Of a DNA stretch of 64,000 nt, positions 22,821-34,893 are shown one piece after another. Under the pieces are notes generated by a model. That model saw only the letters and a list, made by a program, of their open reading frames with translations. It did no database searches and was not told the origin of the DNA. Positions within the stretch are counted from its first letter, which is position 1. Each line of letters begins with the position of its first letter. The DNA comes from Zygnema cylindricum. Its lineage: Eukaryota; Streptophyta; Zygnematophyceae; Zygnematales; Zygnemataceae. The stretch covers positions 268,181 through 332,180 of the forward strand of contig JBBHKE010003003.1 of NCBI GenBank assembly GCA_037447655.1. The letters are read 5' to 3'. A program made the position numbers and the translations under genes.

Positions 22821-24697
22821 TTCTAGGGTGCCCACCTTCAATGGATATGGGTTCATCTATTGGGAAGCCATGATGATGGGAGCTTAGTGCGAAAAACGAT
22901 ACCGGGGTATCGTCAGTGGACAAGTGAAACGTCCACCTTCGAGAACTCCACCAAGATTTCGAGGAGTAAGGTTTCCTACAGCAATGGCTGCCTCAGCGGA
23001 GGAGGCAGATGATGGGGACAGCAGTGTGTCTGAAAAGGGGAAAGGGAAGGAGACACCCTTCACTCTTATTGCCACAATATCGTGAGCGGCGACTGTGAAG
23101 ACCGTGGAGAACGATACTCAAATGTTGGAGGATGTAAACATGGCTGCCAAGAAGAAACGAGGCACCTCACTCAAGCTTTGGCCACCCCTCATCTTCACAT
23201 ATTCAAGACTGAGGAGTTGTGGGTGAGTTTGGTGGAGATTTATAGAGTTGGAACTATTCAGAAGCTCTAGTTGGCTGAGCAAAAGCTAGTGAGTTACACT
23301 TACAAAGGAGGAAAGATATTAGATTACTGTAATGATCTTTCTTGTTTGTATATGGAGATGGAAAGTGCCGGGTGGACAAGTACAATGAAAATGAAAGTTT
23401 ACACCCTTATCATGAAGTTACCAGATGAGTACGAAAACATAGTGTACCGAGTACAAGAAATGCCTGATAGTTCATGGAAATGGAACACAGTGGTCGGGAT
23501 GATACTTGTGCAAGAAAACACAATAGAGATTAGGAGAGGAGGAAAGAGCATTCAAGCTCTAGTAGCATGAGGGGACCGATGGGGGAAGGACACGAAAAAA
23601 CCGTACAAAGGGGAAAGAGATCATTTTGGAGGACCGAGGTCTCCAAAGGGTCTTTGTCATTTTTGCAAAAAGTCGGGACACTTCATCGCAAATTTTGTCA
23701 AGCTGTCAAAGTTGAGGCTCCACGAGAATTGTGGAGGGGGTTCTTCTGGAGGGAAGAAAAAGGCACTTGTGGTTACAAAAGTGATAGGAGAAACTGAGGA
23801 TGAGTCTTCTAACGAGGATGGGGAGCTTCTTCTTGACGAGAGTTTGGAGGAGAAGGAGATCCCTCGGAGACAGAAGTGTGCCCTAGGAGCAATTCGGGAA
23901 GCTCCACAAGAAGGATGGATCATCGACTCAGCCAGATCCATGCATATGTGTAGTGATAAGGAACTCTTCACTAAGCTAAGAAAGATCCCTACTTTAGAGA
24001 TTGAGTACGGGGATGGGAGAGTGGTTACTACAGATCTAGTGGGGTCAGTAGATCTGAAAGTCTTAGTGGAGGGTAAGACTTCTATACATAGATGTACTCT
24101 ATATTCCTCAGCTGAGTAAAAATCTTGTCTCTACGTCTGTGTTAGTTGACTAAGAGTTTGATACCTTCATAAGAAAGGGAGTCTTTACACCTAAGTATAG
24201 AGATGAAGTTTACTTCTCGACAGATAAGGGTAGCCAAGGAATGTTTAGGCTTAACCTGAGTAATAAAAAGAAAAATGCTTACTATGTTGGTGTTTCTAAG
24301 GTGATGATTTGGCATAAGCGGTTGGGACATGTGCATTTTTGACAAGTTGAGGGAAATGAAAAAGCTTGGGGTAGTAGAAGGCATTCTGTTTGGGGATAAT
24401 GAAATGATGGATGATTGTAGTGTCTGTGCTCAAGGTAAGGCTCACAGACTTTTTTTTCCCAAAGCGCCACATATAGAGGTGAGAAAGTATTAGACTTGGT
24501 CCACACAGATATTTGAGGACCTGCAAAAGTACCTTCGGTTGGAGGAAAAAGGTTTATAATGACAATAACCAATGACTGGTCTAGATACTATAGAGTCTAC
24601 TTTCTAAAAACAAAGTCAGAAGCATCAACTTACTTCAAAGAATATAAAGCCTGGAGTGAGAAGTTGCATGAAACCCTCATTAAGAGGATAAGGAGTG

Positions 24698-24702
24698 ATA
24701 AC
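24698..24702. repeat. target-site duplication of element B (ATAAC, left copy)
   Basis: ATAAC here and at 31119-31123 flank element B. Removing B and one copy reconnects the integrase frame of A. Confidence 0.9.
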
Positions 24703-25719
24703 TGTAGAAATTAATGGTTTTTAAGTATTTTCTAGGTCTGAATAGAAATAAAGAAGCCGAGGCAGTCTACCTCTAACTTCTCTCTACAACTCTCAAACTT
24801 GTCGCAGTCACTGAGAAATTGGAGAGGAAGCTAGAGCCATGGCTACCTAGGCTATCCTGAGGTTTACGGGAAATTTATATTAGTCAAGGGATTAATTACT
24901 AAAAGGTATGTGCCGGCGACAGGATTTGATCCTGGTACCTGCCGGCCGTCAAAGAGTAGATAGCCGGTAGCCTTAGCCGTTAAGTTTAGAAGTAGTGTTA
25001 TATAGTATATAGTACGATAATGATTTAAACATGTACACGTAGGATAAATCATTTAACTATAATTGTTAACGGGATACATAGATATGGTAGTGTAAAAGTA
25101 CAAATTGCGGTACGGATAAGAAATCAATAACGCGCATGTATTTATTACGGCTACGATCAAATGCGAGTTTGATCGGACGGCCGAAATTAGCGCCGAGATT
25201 GCGGAAGAAGAATTCACCGGTTTGTGGGCATCGCCACATCGGATGACACGTGGCGATGTTACATTGGAGCGCGGCATCTCCGAGGATTAAAGGAGCGAAT
25301 CTGGATATTCCACGTGTGGACATTTAGGCCATGTCGTACAATGTCCGTACATAAAGTACACTGGCAGCTGTACTTTTGCGTACGTAACTGTATTGTGATT
25401 GGCTCCGTACATCAGTAGATAGAGTGTGTGAGAGAGATAGGACTTAGAAATATTAGAAGATAGGACCCTCTCTCCCAGAGAGCTTCTGTACAAAAGGTCA
25501 ACTTTGACCCTCCATAACTTACTGCTCAGGGGAGCAAATTCAGAGATTCTTTTTGCTATCGACTCAGGGGAGTCTTGCCTTCACAAGGGTGAAGGTGGTC
25601 AGAGTTTTTGTGTGCCAGGGTGACAATTGTTCTTGCTGAAACACAAAGGGGTTAGGGATATCCTAGAGGCTTTTTGGAAGGTGTCCATTCTGAGAAGTTA
25701 TGGAGGTCTCAGAGTTTCA
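24703..25719 (+). repeat. 5' LTR of element B
   Basis: 1017 bp, TGTAGAAATTAATGG...GAGTTTCA. Contains an antisense tRNA-like block (about 24905-24988) and the gag ATG (25700), 20 nt before the LTR end. Confidence 0.92.
24905..24988 (-). other. tRNA-like block antisense to the B LTR
   Basis: On the minus strand: TTAACGGCTAAGGC (A-box-like), later CCAGGATCAAATCCTG (B box and stem) and GCCGGCA (acceptor-like). Repeated in the 3' LTR at about 30273-30356. The best preserved of the LTR tRNA-like blocks, though not a canonical cloverleaf. Confidence 0.5.
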
Positions 25720-28700
25720 GGTTATGGGCCCACCCTCTAGGGTACCAATATTTAATAGAACTGGCTTCATATACTGGGAAAGTATGATGATAGGAGCTCT
25801 ATGCGAAAAAAGGTTTTGGGGGATAGTGAGTGGACAATTGGGGCGTCCATCAAGTCTTGGAATTCCTCCAAGGTTTAAAGGAAGCAGATTCACCAGGAAA
25901 GAGGATTCACCTTCAACGGAGGAAACAAAGGAAGGAGAGGTGGTGGACAAAGGAAAGGAGAAGAAGGCGACCACACCAATAGCAACTAGTTTAGCATTCA
26001 TGTCACCTATTCCGAGGAACGAGGAGAATGATACTGAAACCTGGGACTTCAACAATATGGCGGCAAAACACTTCATCCTACGCCATCTCACTCAAGGACT
26101 TGCATGTCCTCATTTGCAGGTAGAAAGGGTATCCGATCTTTGGATGGCTCTCATAGAGATGTACCAAAGTGGTACGATTCACCAACAACAGTTGGCTGAT
26201 CAGAAAGTTAAGGAGTAAGTAAAGAAAGGGGGAAATATGTACGATTTTTGCAATGAGCTTGCTACACTCTTCATGGAGCTAGAGAGTGCGGGAAAAGTTT
26301 TTAGTGAAAAAGAAAAGGTTAACTGCTTACTGATGAAGTTACCTGATGAGTTTGAGAACATAGTCAACCGTGTGCATGACATGCCGGACTCAAGGTGGAT
26401 ATGGAACTCAGTGGTAGGGATGATTCTCGTTCGTGAGAATACGATTGAGATCCGAAGGGGAGGAAAGAGTGGCCAAGTCTTGGCAACAACGACCGATTGG
26501 AGGAACAAGGATTTCCAGAAACCAGTCAGAAACTATGGGGGTAGAGAGCAGAAAAAACACGTTGACGAGTTCGAGCCAAGAGCTCCTAAAGGTTTATGTC
26601 ATTTTTGTAAGAAACCTGGGCACTATATGGCAGAGTGCACTAAGCTAACCGAGCTTCGGTTAAAGGAGGGTCAGACCGGTGGTACCCCGAGAGGAAAGAA
26701 AAAGGCCCTTGTCACACAGGTACTTGAGGCGGAATCCGAGGACGAGGACGATGAGCTCCTTTTGGATGAGGAGTTGGAGGCGAAAACAGAGGTTGAAATT
26801 CCACGAAGGCAGAAATGTGCTTACGGTGGATTGAAAGGTGAGGCTGGCTGGATTATAGATTCAGGTGCCTCAATGCACATGTGCAAGGATAGGCACCTGT
26901 TCACTAAGATAAGAAAGATTCCCACCGTAGAGATAGAGTACGGGGATAGGAGGATAGCCACCACTACTCTTGTAGGATCGGTAGATCTCAAAGTGTTAGT
27001 AGAAGGAAAGACATCCATATTAACATTCTCCGATGTATTGTTTATTTCGGAGCTGAACAGAAACCTTATCTCTACATCTGTATTAGATGATAAGGGTTTT
27101 TTCACTAGCACTAGGGAAGGAGTCTTTACTGCTAGTTTTGAGGAGGATGTCTATTTCATTGCTGAGAAAGGTAGCCATGGGATGTTTAGGCTGATCTTAA
27201 GTAATGAAACGAAGAAACTTTATTGCGCTGGTGTTCATGATATTATGATGTGGCATAAGAGGCTTGGGCATGTGAATCTAGATAAGTTAAGAGAGATGAA
27301 AAAGATGGGAGTGGTGGAAGGGATTCAGTTCAGTGAGAGTGATGATATAAGTGATTGTAGTGGGTGTGCTAAAGGTAAAGCACACAGATTTCCCTTTCCT
27401 AAATCAGTCAACTACAAGGGAGAAAAACTTCTAGATCTAGTACACACAAATATTTGGGGACCGGCTAGAGTGCCCTCACCGGGGGGGGAAGAGATTTATG
27501 ATGACTATAACTGATGATTGGTCTCGGTATTCCCGGGTGTATTTTTTGAAAAACAAGTTAGAAGCTGAGGATTGTTTTAGACAATATAAAGCATGGAGCG
27601 AAAAACTCCATGAAACTCCAATCAAGAGAGTAAGGAGTGACAATGGTGGAGAGTATACTTCTAACCAGTTTGAGGTTTTTCTGAGGGAAGATGGGGTCCA
27701 ACACCAAAAGACAGTTCCAGAAAATCCGGAACAGAATGGGGTAACTGAAAGGTTAAATAGAACACTAAGTGATAGTGCTAGAAGTATGTTGTCAGATAAA
27801 AAGATAGGAAAAAGATTTTGGGCAGAAGCAATGAACTGTGCTAATAATCTCAATAATATAGTTTTTACTTTACCTATAAAAGATCAAACACCTTATGAGA
27901 GATGGACAGGCCGGAAACCAGACATATCTCACTTAAAGGTTTTCGGCAGTCAAGTATTTAGTCTAGATACAGATCAGTCTAATTGGAAACTAGATCATAG
28001 AGGAAAACCGGGATACTTATTAGGATATGATGAAGATGTAAAAGGATATAGAGTTTATGATCTAAAAAGGGAAGATATAATCTTAGTAAAACATCTAGTA
28101 GTTATGGATGAAGGAAAGCCTGTGGATCCCTTCAAATATACGAAGTCAGTAAAAATCAGATTTGAGTCAGAAAATTCTGATGACTTTGAGCTTCCTAACT
28201 ATCTAGGTTTTAGAGACGATGACATTCTTGCAGGTACAAATCAGACCAAAAAGGACTCGGCTGTGGAAACTCCAGTGACAACTCTACCCGAAGCGGAAGA
28301 CGTGGTGGAAATTGATTCGGAATCAAGGGATAGGGGAGAAACCGAGTTTGTTTGAAAGAATCCACGAGAACCATCTATTTCGGCCTCAGATTTTGAGGGG
28401 GGAAGGAGAAGTAGTAAAAGACTGCAAAAAAACAAGTTAATAACAAGGTAACTAAACTATCTCATCAAGATGAACCTCAAACTTATGGAGAGGCGATGAC
28501 TTGTCCAGAAAGAAATCGGTGGAAGACAGTCATCAATGAAGAGATGGCCTCAATTATGGCAGCCGATACTTGGGAGCTGGTGGATTGTCCACCTAACCGA
28601 AAACTAATCGGTTGTAAGTGGGTTTTCAAATTAAAACTGAACCCAGATAACACAATCGAGCGCTACAAGGCCCGACTAGTGGCAAAGGGATTTACACAAA

Positions 28701-30057
28701 AGGAGGGAATTGACTACGAGGAAACCTTTGCCCCGGTAGTCAGATTTCCCTCCGTCCGCATACTTCTCAGCCTAGCAGCAGCGGAAGACATGGAAGTGCA
28801 CCAGATGGACATCAAAACAACCTTTTTGCCTGGAGAATTGGAAGAGGAGATCTTCATGCGACAACCCTAAGGGTTTGTGGAAGAAGGAGAGGAGAGTAAG
28901 ATATGCCGGCTGATTAAATCTCTTTATGGTTTGAAACAGGCGCCTCGACAGTGGAATAAGAAGCTTGATGAGTTTCTTACCGGTCTAAGATATACCCGGA
29001 TCATATCAAATCACTCAATCTATGTTTTCGAAGATGAGGAAGGTTTTATATTTATTGCAATTTATGTTGATGATTTGCTTGTTTTAAGTAAATCAATGGA
29101 AAAAATTAATAAACTGAAAATCGATCTTAAGGGGAGATTTGAAATGAAGGATATGGGGGAAGCAAAATATATTTTGGGAATTCAAGTAGAGAGAGACCGA
29201 AAAAGAAAAATTATAAGATTGACTCAAAAGGAAGCAATAGGGAACATGCTTGAAAAATTTCAGATGGATAAAACTAATAGTTGTACAACTCCTATGGAGT
29301 TGAAGAAGGGAAGTGAGGGGAGTGAGGAAGAAGGAGTCATAGTCTTAGACGAGGAATTATCTCCTGAAGAACAAAAGTTCATGCAGACTATTCCTTACAG
29401 GCAAGTAGTGGGAAGTCTAATCTATTTTATGAATTGTACCCGGCCGGATTTAGCTGCAGCTGTAGGAGTGCTGAGTAGAAGTCTAAATGCTCCCACTAAG
29501 AGGGATTGGGAGGCAGCTAAGAGAGTTCTTAGATACTTGATAAGAACTAGGGATCTATGGTTGCATTTGGGTGGGGAGAATACTGACATCACTACTTGGA
29601 GTGATGCTAGTTATGGTGATGCTCCGATGAGGAGATGCACTTATGGATATATATTATATGTAGGTGATGGGGCTTGCTGTTGGAGTAGCAAACAACAAAA
29701 AAATATTGCTCAGTCCACCATGCAGGCTGAGTATATGGCCTCTTGCTCTGCTGTAAAAGAATTGATGTGGGTCAAGTCTTTACTTGGTGAACTTGGTCAT
29801 CTTAAGAGTGGTGTGCAGAAAATATTTTGTGATAATCAGGCAGCAATTGTTATTTCTGCCAATCCTAAACATCATTTTAAAGCCAAACATATGGACATTA
29901 GACTCAGCTTGTTAGAGAGAAAGTAGAAAATAAAATAATCAGTTTAGAGTACCGACCAGATAGTGAGATGGTAGCAGATATGATGACCAAACCTGTGCCT
30001 TCCCCTAAGCTAATTTTCTGCAAGGAGAAGTGTGGTCTAAAATTAAAGATTGACTAG
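25700..30057 (+). pseudogene. gag-pol of element B, few disabling changes
   Basis: Starts at the LTR ATG (MEVSEFQVMGPPSRVP). Gag; CCHC knuckle CHFCKKPGHYMAEC near 26598; protease GWIIDSGASMHMC near 26847; GAG-pre-integrase MMWHKRLGHVNLDKL near 27246; integrase [52 protein letters not shown] near 28610 and YVDDLLVLSKS near 29062; RNase H STMQAEYMASCSAVKELMWV near 29716; C-terminus TKPVPSPKLIFCKEKCGLK. Breaks: TAA at 26216; frameshift in the G run at 27481-27488; TGA near 28353 and a shift before 28440; TAA near 28868; one-base loss near 29908. Each break is small, consistent with a recently active element. Confidence 0.9.
25720..25734 (+). promoter_or_regulatory. primer-binding site of element B
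   Basis: GGTTATGGGCCCACC is fully complementary (15/15) to the anticodon arm of plant initiator tRNA-Met as I recall it. It lies exactly at the LTR end fixed by the target duplication and is translated in the gag frame (QVMGPP). Confidence 0.85.
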
Positions 30058-30070
30058 AAAATAAGGGGAG
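30058..30070 (+). promoter_or_regulatory. polypurine tract of element B
   Basis: GAAAATAAGGGGAG-type purine run right before the 3' LTR start TGTACAAATT; the same tract precedes the A 3' LTR at 33505-33518. Confidence 0.7.
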
Positions 30071-31118
30071 TGTACAAATTAATGGTTTTTCAGTATTTTC
30101 TAGGTCTAAATAGAAATAAAGAAGCCGAGGCAGTCTACCTCTAACTTCTCTCTCCAACTCTCAAACTTGTCGCAGTCACTGAGAAATTGGAGAGGAAGCT
30201 AGAGCCATGGCTACCTAGGCTATCCTGAGGTTTACGGGAAATTTATATTAGTCAAGGGATTAATTACTAAAAGGTATGTGCCGGCGACAGGATTTGATCC
30301 TGGTACCTGCCGGCCGTCAGAGAGTAGATAGCCGGTAGCCTTAGCCGTTAAGTCTAGAAGTAGTCTTACATAGTATATAGTACGATAATGATTTAAACAT
30401 GTACACGTAGGATAAATCATTTAACTATAACTGTTAAAGGGATACATAGATATGGTAGTGTAAAAGTAGGAATTGCGGTACGGATAAGAAATCAATACCG
30501 CGCATTGATTTCGTAAGCGAAACAAATACCGCGCATGTATTTATTACGGCTACGATCAAATGCGAGTTTAATCGGACGGCCGGAATTAGCGCCGAGATCG
30601 CGGAAGAAGAATTCGGCGGTTTGTGGGCATCGCCACATCGGATGACACGTGGCGATGTTACATTGGAGCGCGGCATCTCCGAGGATTAAAGGAGCGAATC
30701 TGGATATTCCACGTGTGGACATTTAGGCCATGTCGTACAATGTCCGTACATAAAGTACACCGGCAGCTGTACTTTTGCGTACGGAACTGTATTCTGATTG
30801 GTTCCGTACATCAGTAGATAGAGTCTGTGAGAGAGATAGGACTTAGAAAAATTAGAAGATAGGACCCTCTCTCCCAGAGAGCTTCTGTACAAAAGGTCAA
30901 CTTTGACCCTCCATAACTTACTGCTCAGGGGAGCAAATTCAGAGATTCTTTTTGCTATCGACTCAAGGGAGTCTTGCCTTCACAGGGGTGCAGGTGGTCA
31001 GAGTATTTGTCTGCCAGGGTGGCAGTTTTTTTTGCTTAAACACAAAAGGGTCAAGATTATCCTAGAGGCTTCTTGGAAGCTGTCCACTCTGAGGACTTAT
31101 GGAGGTCTCAGAGTTTCA
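30071..31118 (+). repeat. 3' LTR of element B
   Basis: 1048 bp, TGTACAAATTAATGG...GAGTTTCA, followed by ATAAC (31119-31123). Differs from the 5' LTR by scattered substitutions and an insertion near 30500-30532. Confidence 0.92.
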
Positions 31119-33518
31119 ATAACGGGGGAGAATACACCTTAAACCAGTTTGAGGAATATCTGAGAGATGAGGGAGTGCGGCACCAAAAACCTGTACCATA
31201 TAATCCGGAACAAAATGGGGTAGGTGAGAGGTTGAATCGAACACTACGAGATAGTGCATGCACTATGTTGGCCGACAAGAAAATAGGAAAGAGATTTTGG
31301 GCAGAAGCAATGAACCGTGCCAACTACATTAAAAATACGGTCCTTACCTCAACTATAAAGGGAGAAACACCTTATGAGAGATGGGCTGGAAGGAAACCAG
31401 ATATCTCATACCTTAAAGTATTCGGTAGCCAAGTTTACAGTCTTGATACGGATAGGAAAAGTTGGAAACTAGATGCTAAAGGAAAACCTTGATACTTTGT
31501 GGGATATGATGAGGATGTCAAGGGATATAGAAACTATGACTTAGCAAAGAAATATATCATTCTGGTCAAACACCTAGTTGTCATGGATGAAGGGAAGTCA
31601 TTTGACCCTTTCAAATATACAAAGAAGATAAGAATCTGATTTGAGTCCGAGAGTGAAAAGAACTTGGTCGTTCCCGAAAAGGACATGAATGAAACCGTGA
31701 TTGCACATTCAAGGGAGATCCGAGATACAACAGATTTATCGGAAATCTCACATACTCATATGGACTTCGAGGAGATAGAAGAAGTGGGACCAGAACTGGC
31801 TCCCATGGACAGGGGAGTCAATGAGACAGTGAGGAGAAATCCAAGACTTCTATCCATTCAAACTTCGGAGTTTGATTGAGGAAGAAGGAGCAGCAAAAAA
31901 AGATACAAGAAAAACAGGCCGCTCATAAGGTAACTAAGCTATCTCACCCAGATGCGCCTTAGTCTTACTCGGAGACGGTGAATATTCATGAGAAAGAAAG
32001 GTGGATTAGAGCCATAAATGATGAGATGGCTTCGATCATGGAAGCAAATACTTGGGAGGTAACGGATTGTCCTCCAGACACAAAACCTTTTCGGTGTAAC
32101 TAGGTATTTAAACTAAAACTAAACCCAAATAATACCATTGAGAGATATAAGGCTCGATTGGTAGCGAAAAGGTTTACCCAAAAGGAGGGGATTAACTTTG
32201 AGGAGACCTTTGCTTGAGTTGTTCGGTTCCCATCAGTAAGGATTCTCCTCGGTCTAGAAGCAGCGAAAGACATGGAAATACATCAGATGGACATTATGAC
32301 TGCTTTTCTTAATGGTGAGTTAGAGGAAGAAATTTTTATGAGGCAACCCGAGGGGTTTGTGGAGGTAGGAGAAGAGAGCAAAGTCTGCAGGCTCATAAAG
32401 TCCTTATATGGACTGAAGCAAGCTCCCCGACTGTGGAATAAAAAACTAGATGAGTTTCTCACTGGTCTGGGATATATCCGGATCAGCTCTGACCATTCAA
32501 TCTATATGTTGAAGATTCGTCCCAACCCTACCCATCCCATTCCAATCCGCAACCTGTTATAAGAACTTGGGGCAGATTTGATATAAATGATTTATGTGCG
32601 GCAAAATATATTTTGGGGATCCAAATGGGGAGAGATAGGGGGAAAAGGATTATCAGACTTACTCAGAAAGAACGAATAGGTAATATGGTTGAAAAATTCC
32701 AGATAGAAAAAACTAACAGTTGTACCACTCCCATGGACCTGAAAAAAATAAGTGATGGGAGTGTAGAAGGAGGAATGATGATTTTAGATGATCAGATGAG
32801 TCTAGAGAAGAGAGAGTTTATAAAGTATATCCCTTATAGACAGGTCGTAAGAAGTTTGATCTATTCTATGAACTGTACCAAGCCGGACATAGCGGCAGGA
32901 GTAGGAGTCCTCAGTAGGAGTTTTAATGATCCTAGGAAGAGAGATTAGGAGGCAGCCAAGAGAGTCATGATATATCTGGTAGGAACTAGAGAGTTATGGT
33001 TACATTTGGGAGGGGAGCACACTGATATCACTACTTGGAGTGATGCAAGTTATGGGGATGCACCTATGAAAAGATGCACTTTTGGGTATCTGTTGTATGT
33101 GGGAGAAAGTGCTTGTTGTTAGAGCAGTAAGCAACAAAAGGTGGTTGCTCAGTCTACTATGGAGGCTAAGTATATGGCCTCTTGTTCGGCTGTGAAAGAG
33201 TTGATGTGGGTAAAATCCTTGTTGCAAGAATTGGGGTATGTGAAAGAGGGAGTGCATGAAGTTTTTTGTGATAATCAGGTTGCCATTACCATTGCAGCCT
33301 ATCCAAAACATCATTTCAAGGGTAAGCATATGGACATAAGATTGAGCTTCGTGAGGGAAAAAGTTCAAAATAAAATTGTAAATCTTGTGTATAAATTCGA
33401 TGAAGAAATGGTGGCTGACATGGTGACCAAACCTGTGCCCTCTCCAAAGTTAAAATATTGTAGGGAAAAATGTGGATTAAAAGAAAAGTTAAAATTAGAC
33501 TAGAAAATAAGGGGAGTG

Positions 33519-34032
33519 TTGAAATAAGTAGTTTTTGGTATTTTCTAGGTCTAAAATAATTAGCGGAAACAGATAAAGAAAATGCAGGCAGGCTGCCTCC
33601 ATCTCTTCTCTCTTGCCCCCATACCTGTTCTAGTCACTGAAGAAGAGAGAGAGCGATGGAGCCATGGCTGCCTCAGCTCCATAGGAAGGACTAAAGAGTG
33701 ACTTAAGTCACTCTCAACAAAAGGTTGAGTCCGGCAAGACTCGAACCCCCGACCAAAGAACGCGACGTAGCCGTTAGCTCTAACCAGTCTGTCCTAGAAG
33801 TCCGTTAGGAGATAAAGGGTTTGATAAGTATTTAAACTATTGTATAATACTGAAACCATTTAACTGAAATATGACAAATGAACATAGAACCTGTTAAGTT
33901 TTAGTGCGAACGTCATTTCGCACGAAACAAATGAATCGGACATTTGTTTCAACGGTCGACATTTAATGTCAGATTTAATCCGACGGCGCACATCATCGCC
34001 GATATCGCGCAATGGTCACTTTGACTTTTATG
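33519..34032 (+). repeat. 3' LTR of element A, truncated by gap
   Basis: First 514 bp match the start of the 5' LTR at 21803. The remainder, and the right half of element C expected beyond it, are not in the assembly. Confidence 0.85.
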
Positions 34033-34042
34033 NNNNNNNNNN
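34033..34042. other. assembly gap (10 N)
   Basis: Ten N mark an unsized gap. Left is mid-LTR of element A; right is unrelated unique sequence. Continuity of the copia cluster with the GT61 gene is therefore not proven. Confidence 0.95.
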
Positions 34043-34893
34043 TCCGCGGCGACCACGAGTTTTACATGTCAAAGACCAGTTAGTACTTAACCAGTTAGCA
34101 CTTAGCACTTAGAACATGCCAGCAAAGTCATGGGAATACATTCCTTATCTTTGTAACAAACGCTACCTTTTTGGTAAATCCATGTTCCTTTTGTTTAGGT
34201 TTTTTTGTCATTTCTCATTCCCGCACAAGGGTACATTGGCTTTGAAACTTTGCAATGAAACCTAAAACCGCGTCTAAAATGCCACATGAAAAGTTTCACG
34301 TTTCGTACTATCGTAGGCTGTCGCATATTTTGTAGACGTCTACACCTGTCACATATTTGAAGTAATGAAGGCGCAAGTAATGATTGACATTGGAACACTT
34401 TGAAAAGTACACCGTAAAATCTGCGCCAAAATCCAAAGTAACGTTTCAAAGTTTCGGTTACATGGGAACACGCCCTTACTCTTTACTGTTTTTTTGGATT
34501 TGTTTTCCTTGTACCTAAATGGTTTTTCCATCGCAAACAATGTTTCTATTCCTTACATAAGGGTACTGAAACGACCGTACAAGATTCACGATTCACGATT
34601 GACCAATTCATGATTGACCAGAAACTGTACATTTTGAGCACCAGCGGCGCCTACATTTGGCGCATGCAGACTTGCGTTTTGCTGTTCCGTTCAAATCACG
34701 CCACGAACTGCATCGGACGTCATCGAATGATTGTTCGTTGTTGCTGTTGTGCTCCTCTAGGCTCTCTCATTCCCTCTCGTACACTCGCTCTGTTGATCTG
34801 CTTCTTCCCACGATATTTCCTTCTCTCTCCCCCCCTCTTCTCCCACATCTCCTTTCAAATAAGTTATTCTCCCTCACAATTCTTTTGTTCTTA
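34043..34893. other. upstream region of the GT61 gene, no exon recognised
   Basis: About 850 bp between the gap and the first GT61 exon. CT-rich sequence at 34750-34890 probably belongs to the 5' UTR. No clear TATA box. Confidence 0.4.

Larger units (their letters stand above)
24703..31118 (+). mobile_element. Ty1/copia element B, nearly complete, nested in A
   Basis: 5' LTR 24703-25719, internal 25720-30070, 3' LTR 30071-31118, TSD ATAAC. It is the youngest copia insertion in the cluster: both LTRs are complete and very similar, and the gag-pol frame is the best preserved. The 3' LTR holds an extra ~31 bp near 30500-30532 that partly duplicates adjacent sequence. Confidence 0.92.
22788..33503 (+). 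pseudogene. gag-pol of element A, interrupted by element B
   Basis: The start ATG at 22788 lies in the LTR (MEDLELQVMGPPSRVP), crossing the primer-binding site. Gag follows with stops (TAG near 22887 and elsewhere), then protease-like GWIIDSARSMHMC near 23912 (active-site DSG changed to DSA), GAG-pre-integrase MIWHKRLGH near 24303 and the integrase start. Element B occupies 24703-31118. The frame resumes at 31119 with the rest of integrase (LNQFEEYLRDEGVRHQK, RFWAEAMNRANYIKN), RT (FVEVGEESKVCRLIKSLYGL near 32360), a deletion over YVDD near 32530, RNase H (STMEAKYMASCSAVKELMWV near 33151) and the C-terminus ending near 33503. Many stops and shifts. Confidence 0.8.
21803..34032 (+). mobile_element. 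Ty1/copia element A (+), split by element B, right LTR cut by gap
   Basis: 5' LTR 21803-22805 (1003 bp, TGTTGAAATAAG...TTAGAATTGCA), internal 22806-24702 and 31119-33518, 3' LTR from 33519 to the gap at 34033 (first 514 bp only). Inserted into the integrase region of element C. Element B later inserted into the integrase of A at 24703, duplicating ATAAC. Confidence 0.85.
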
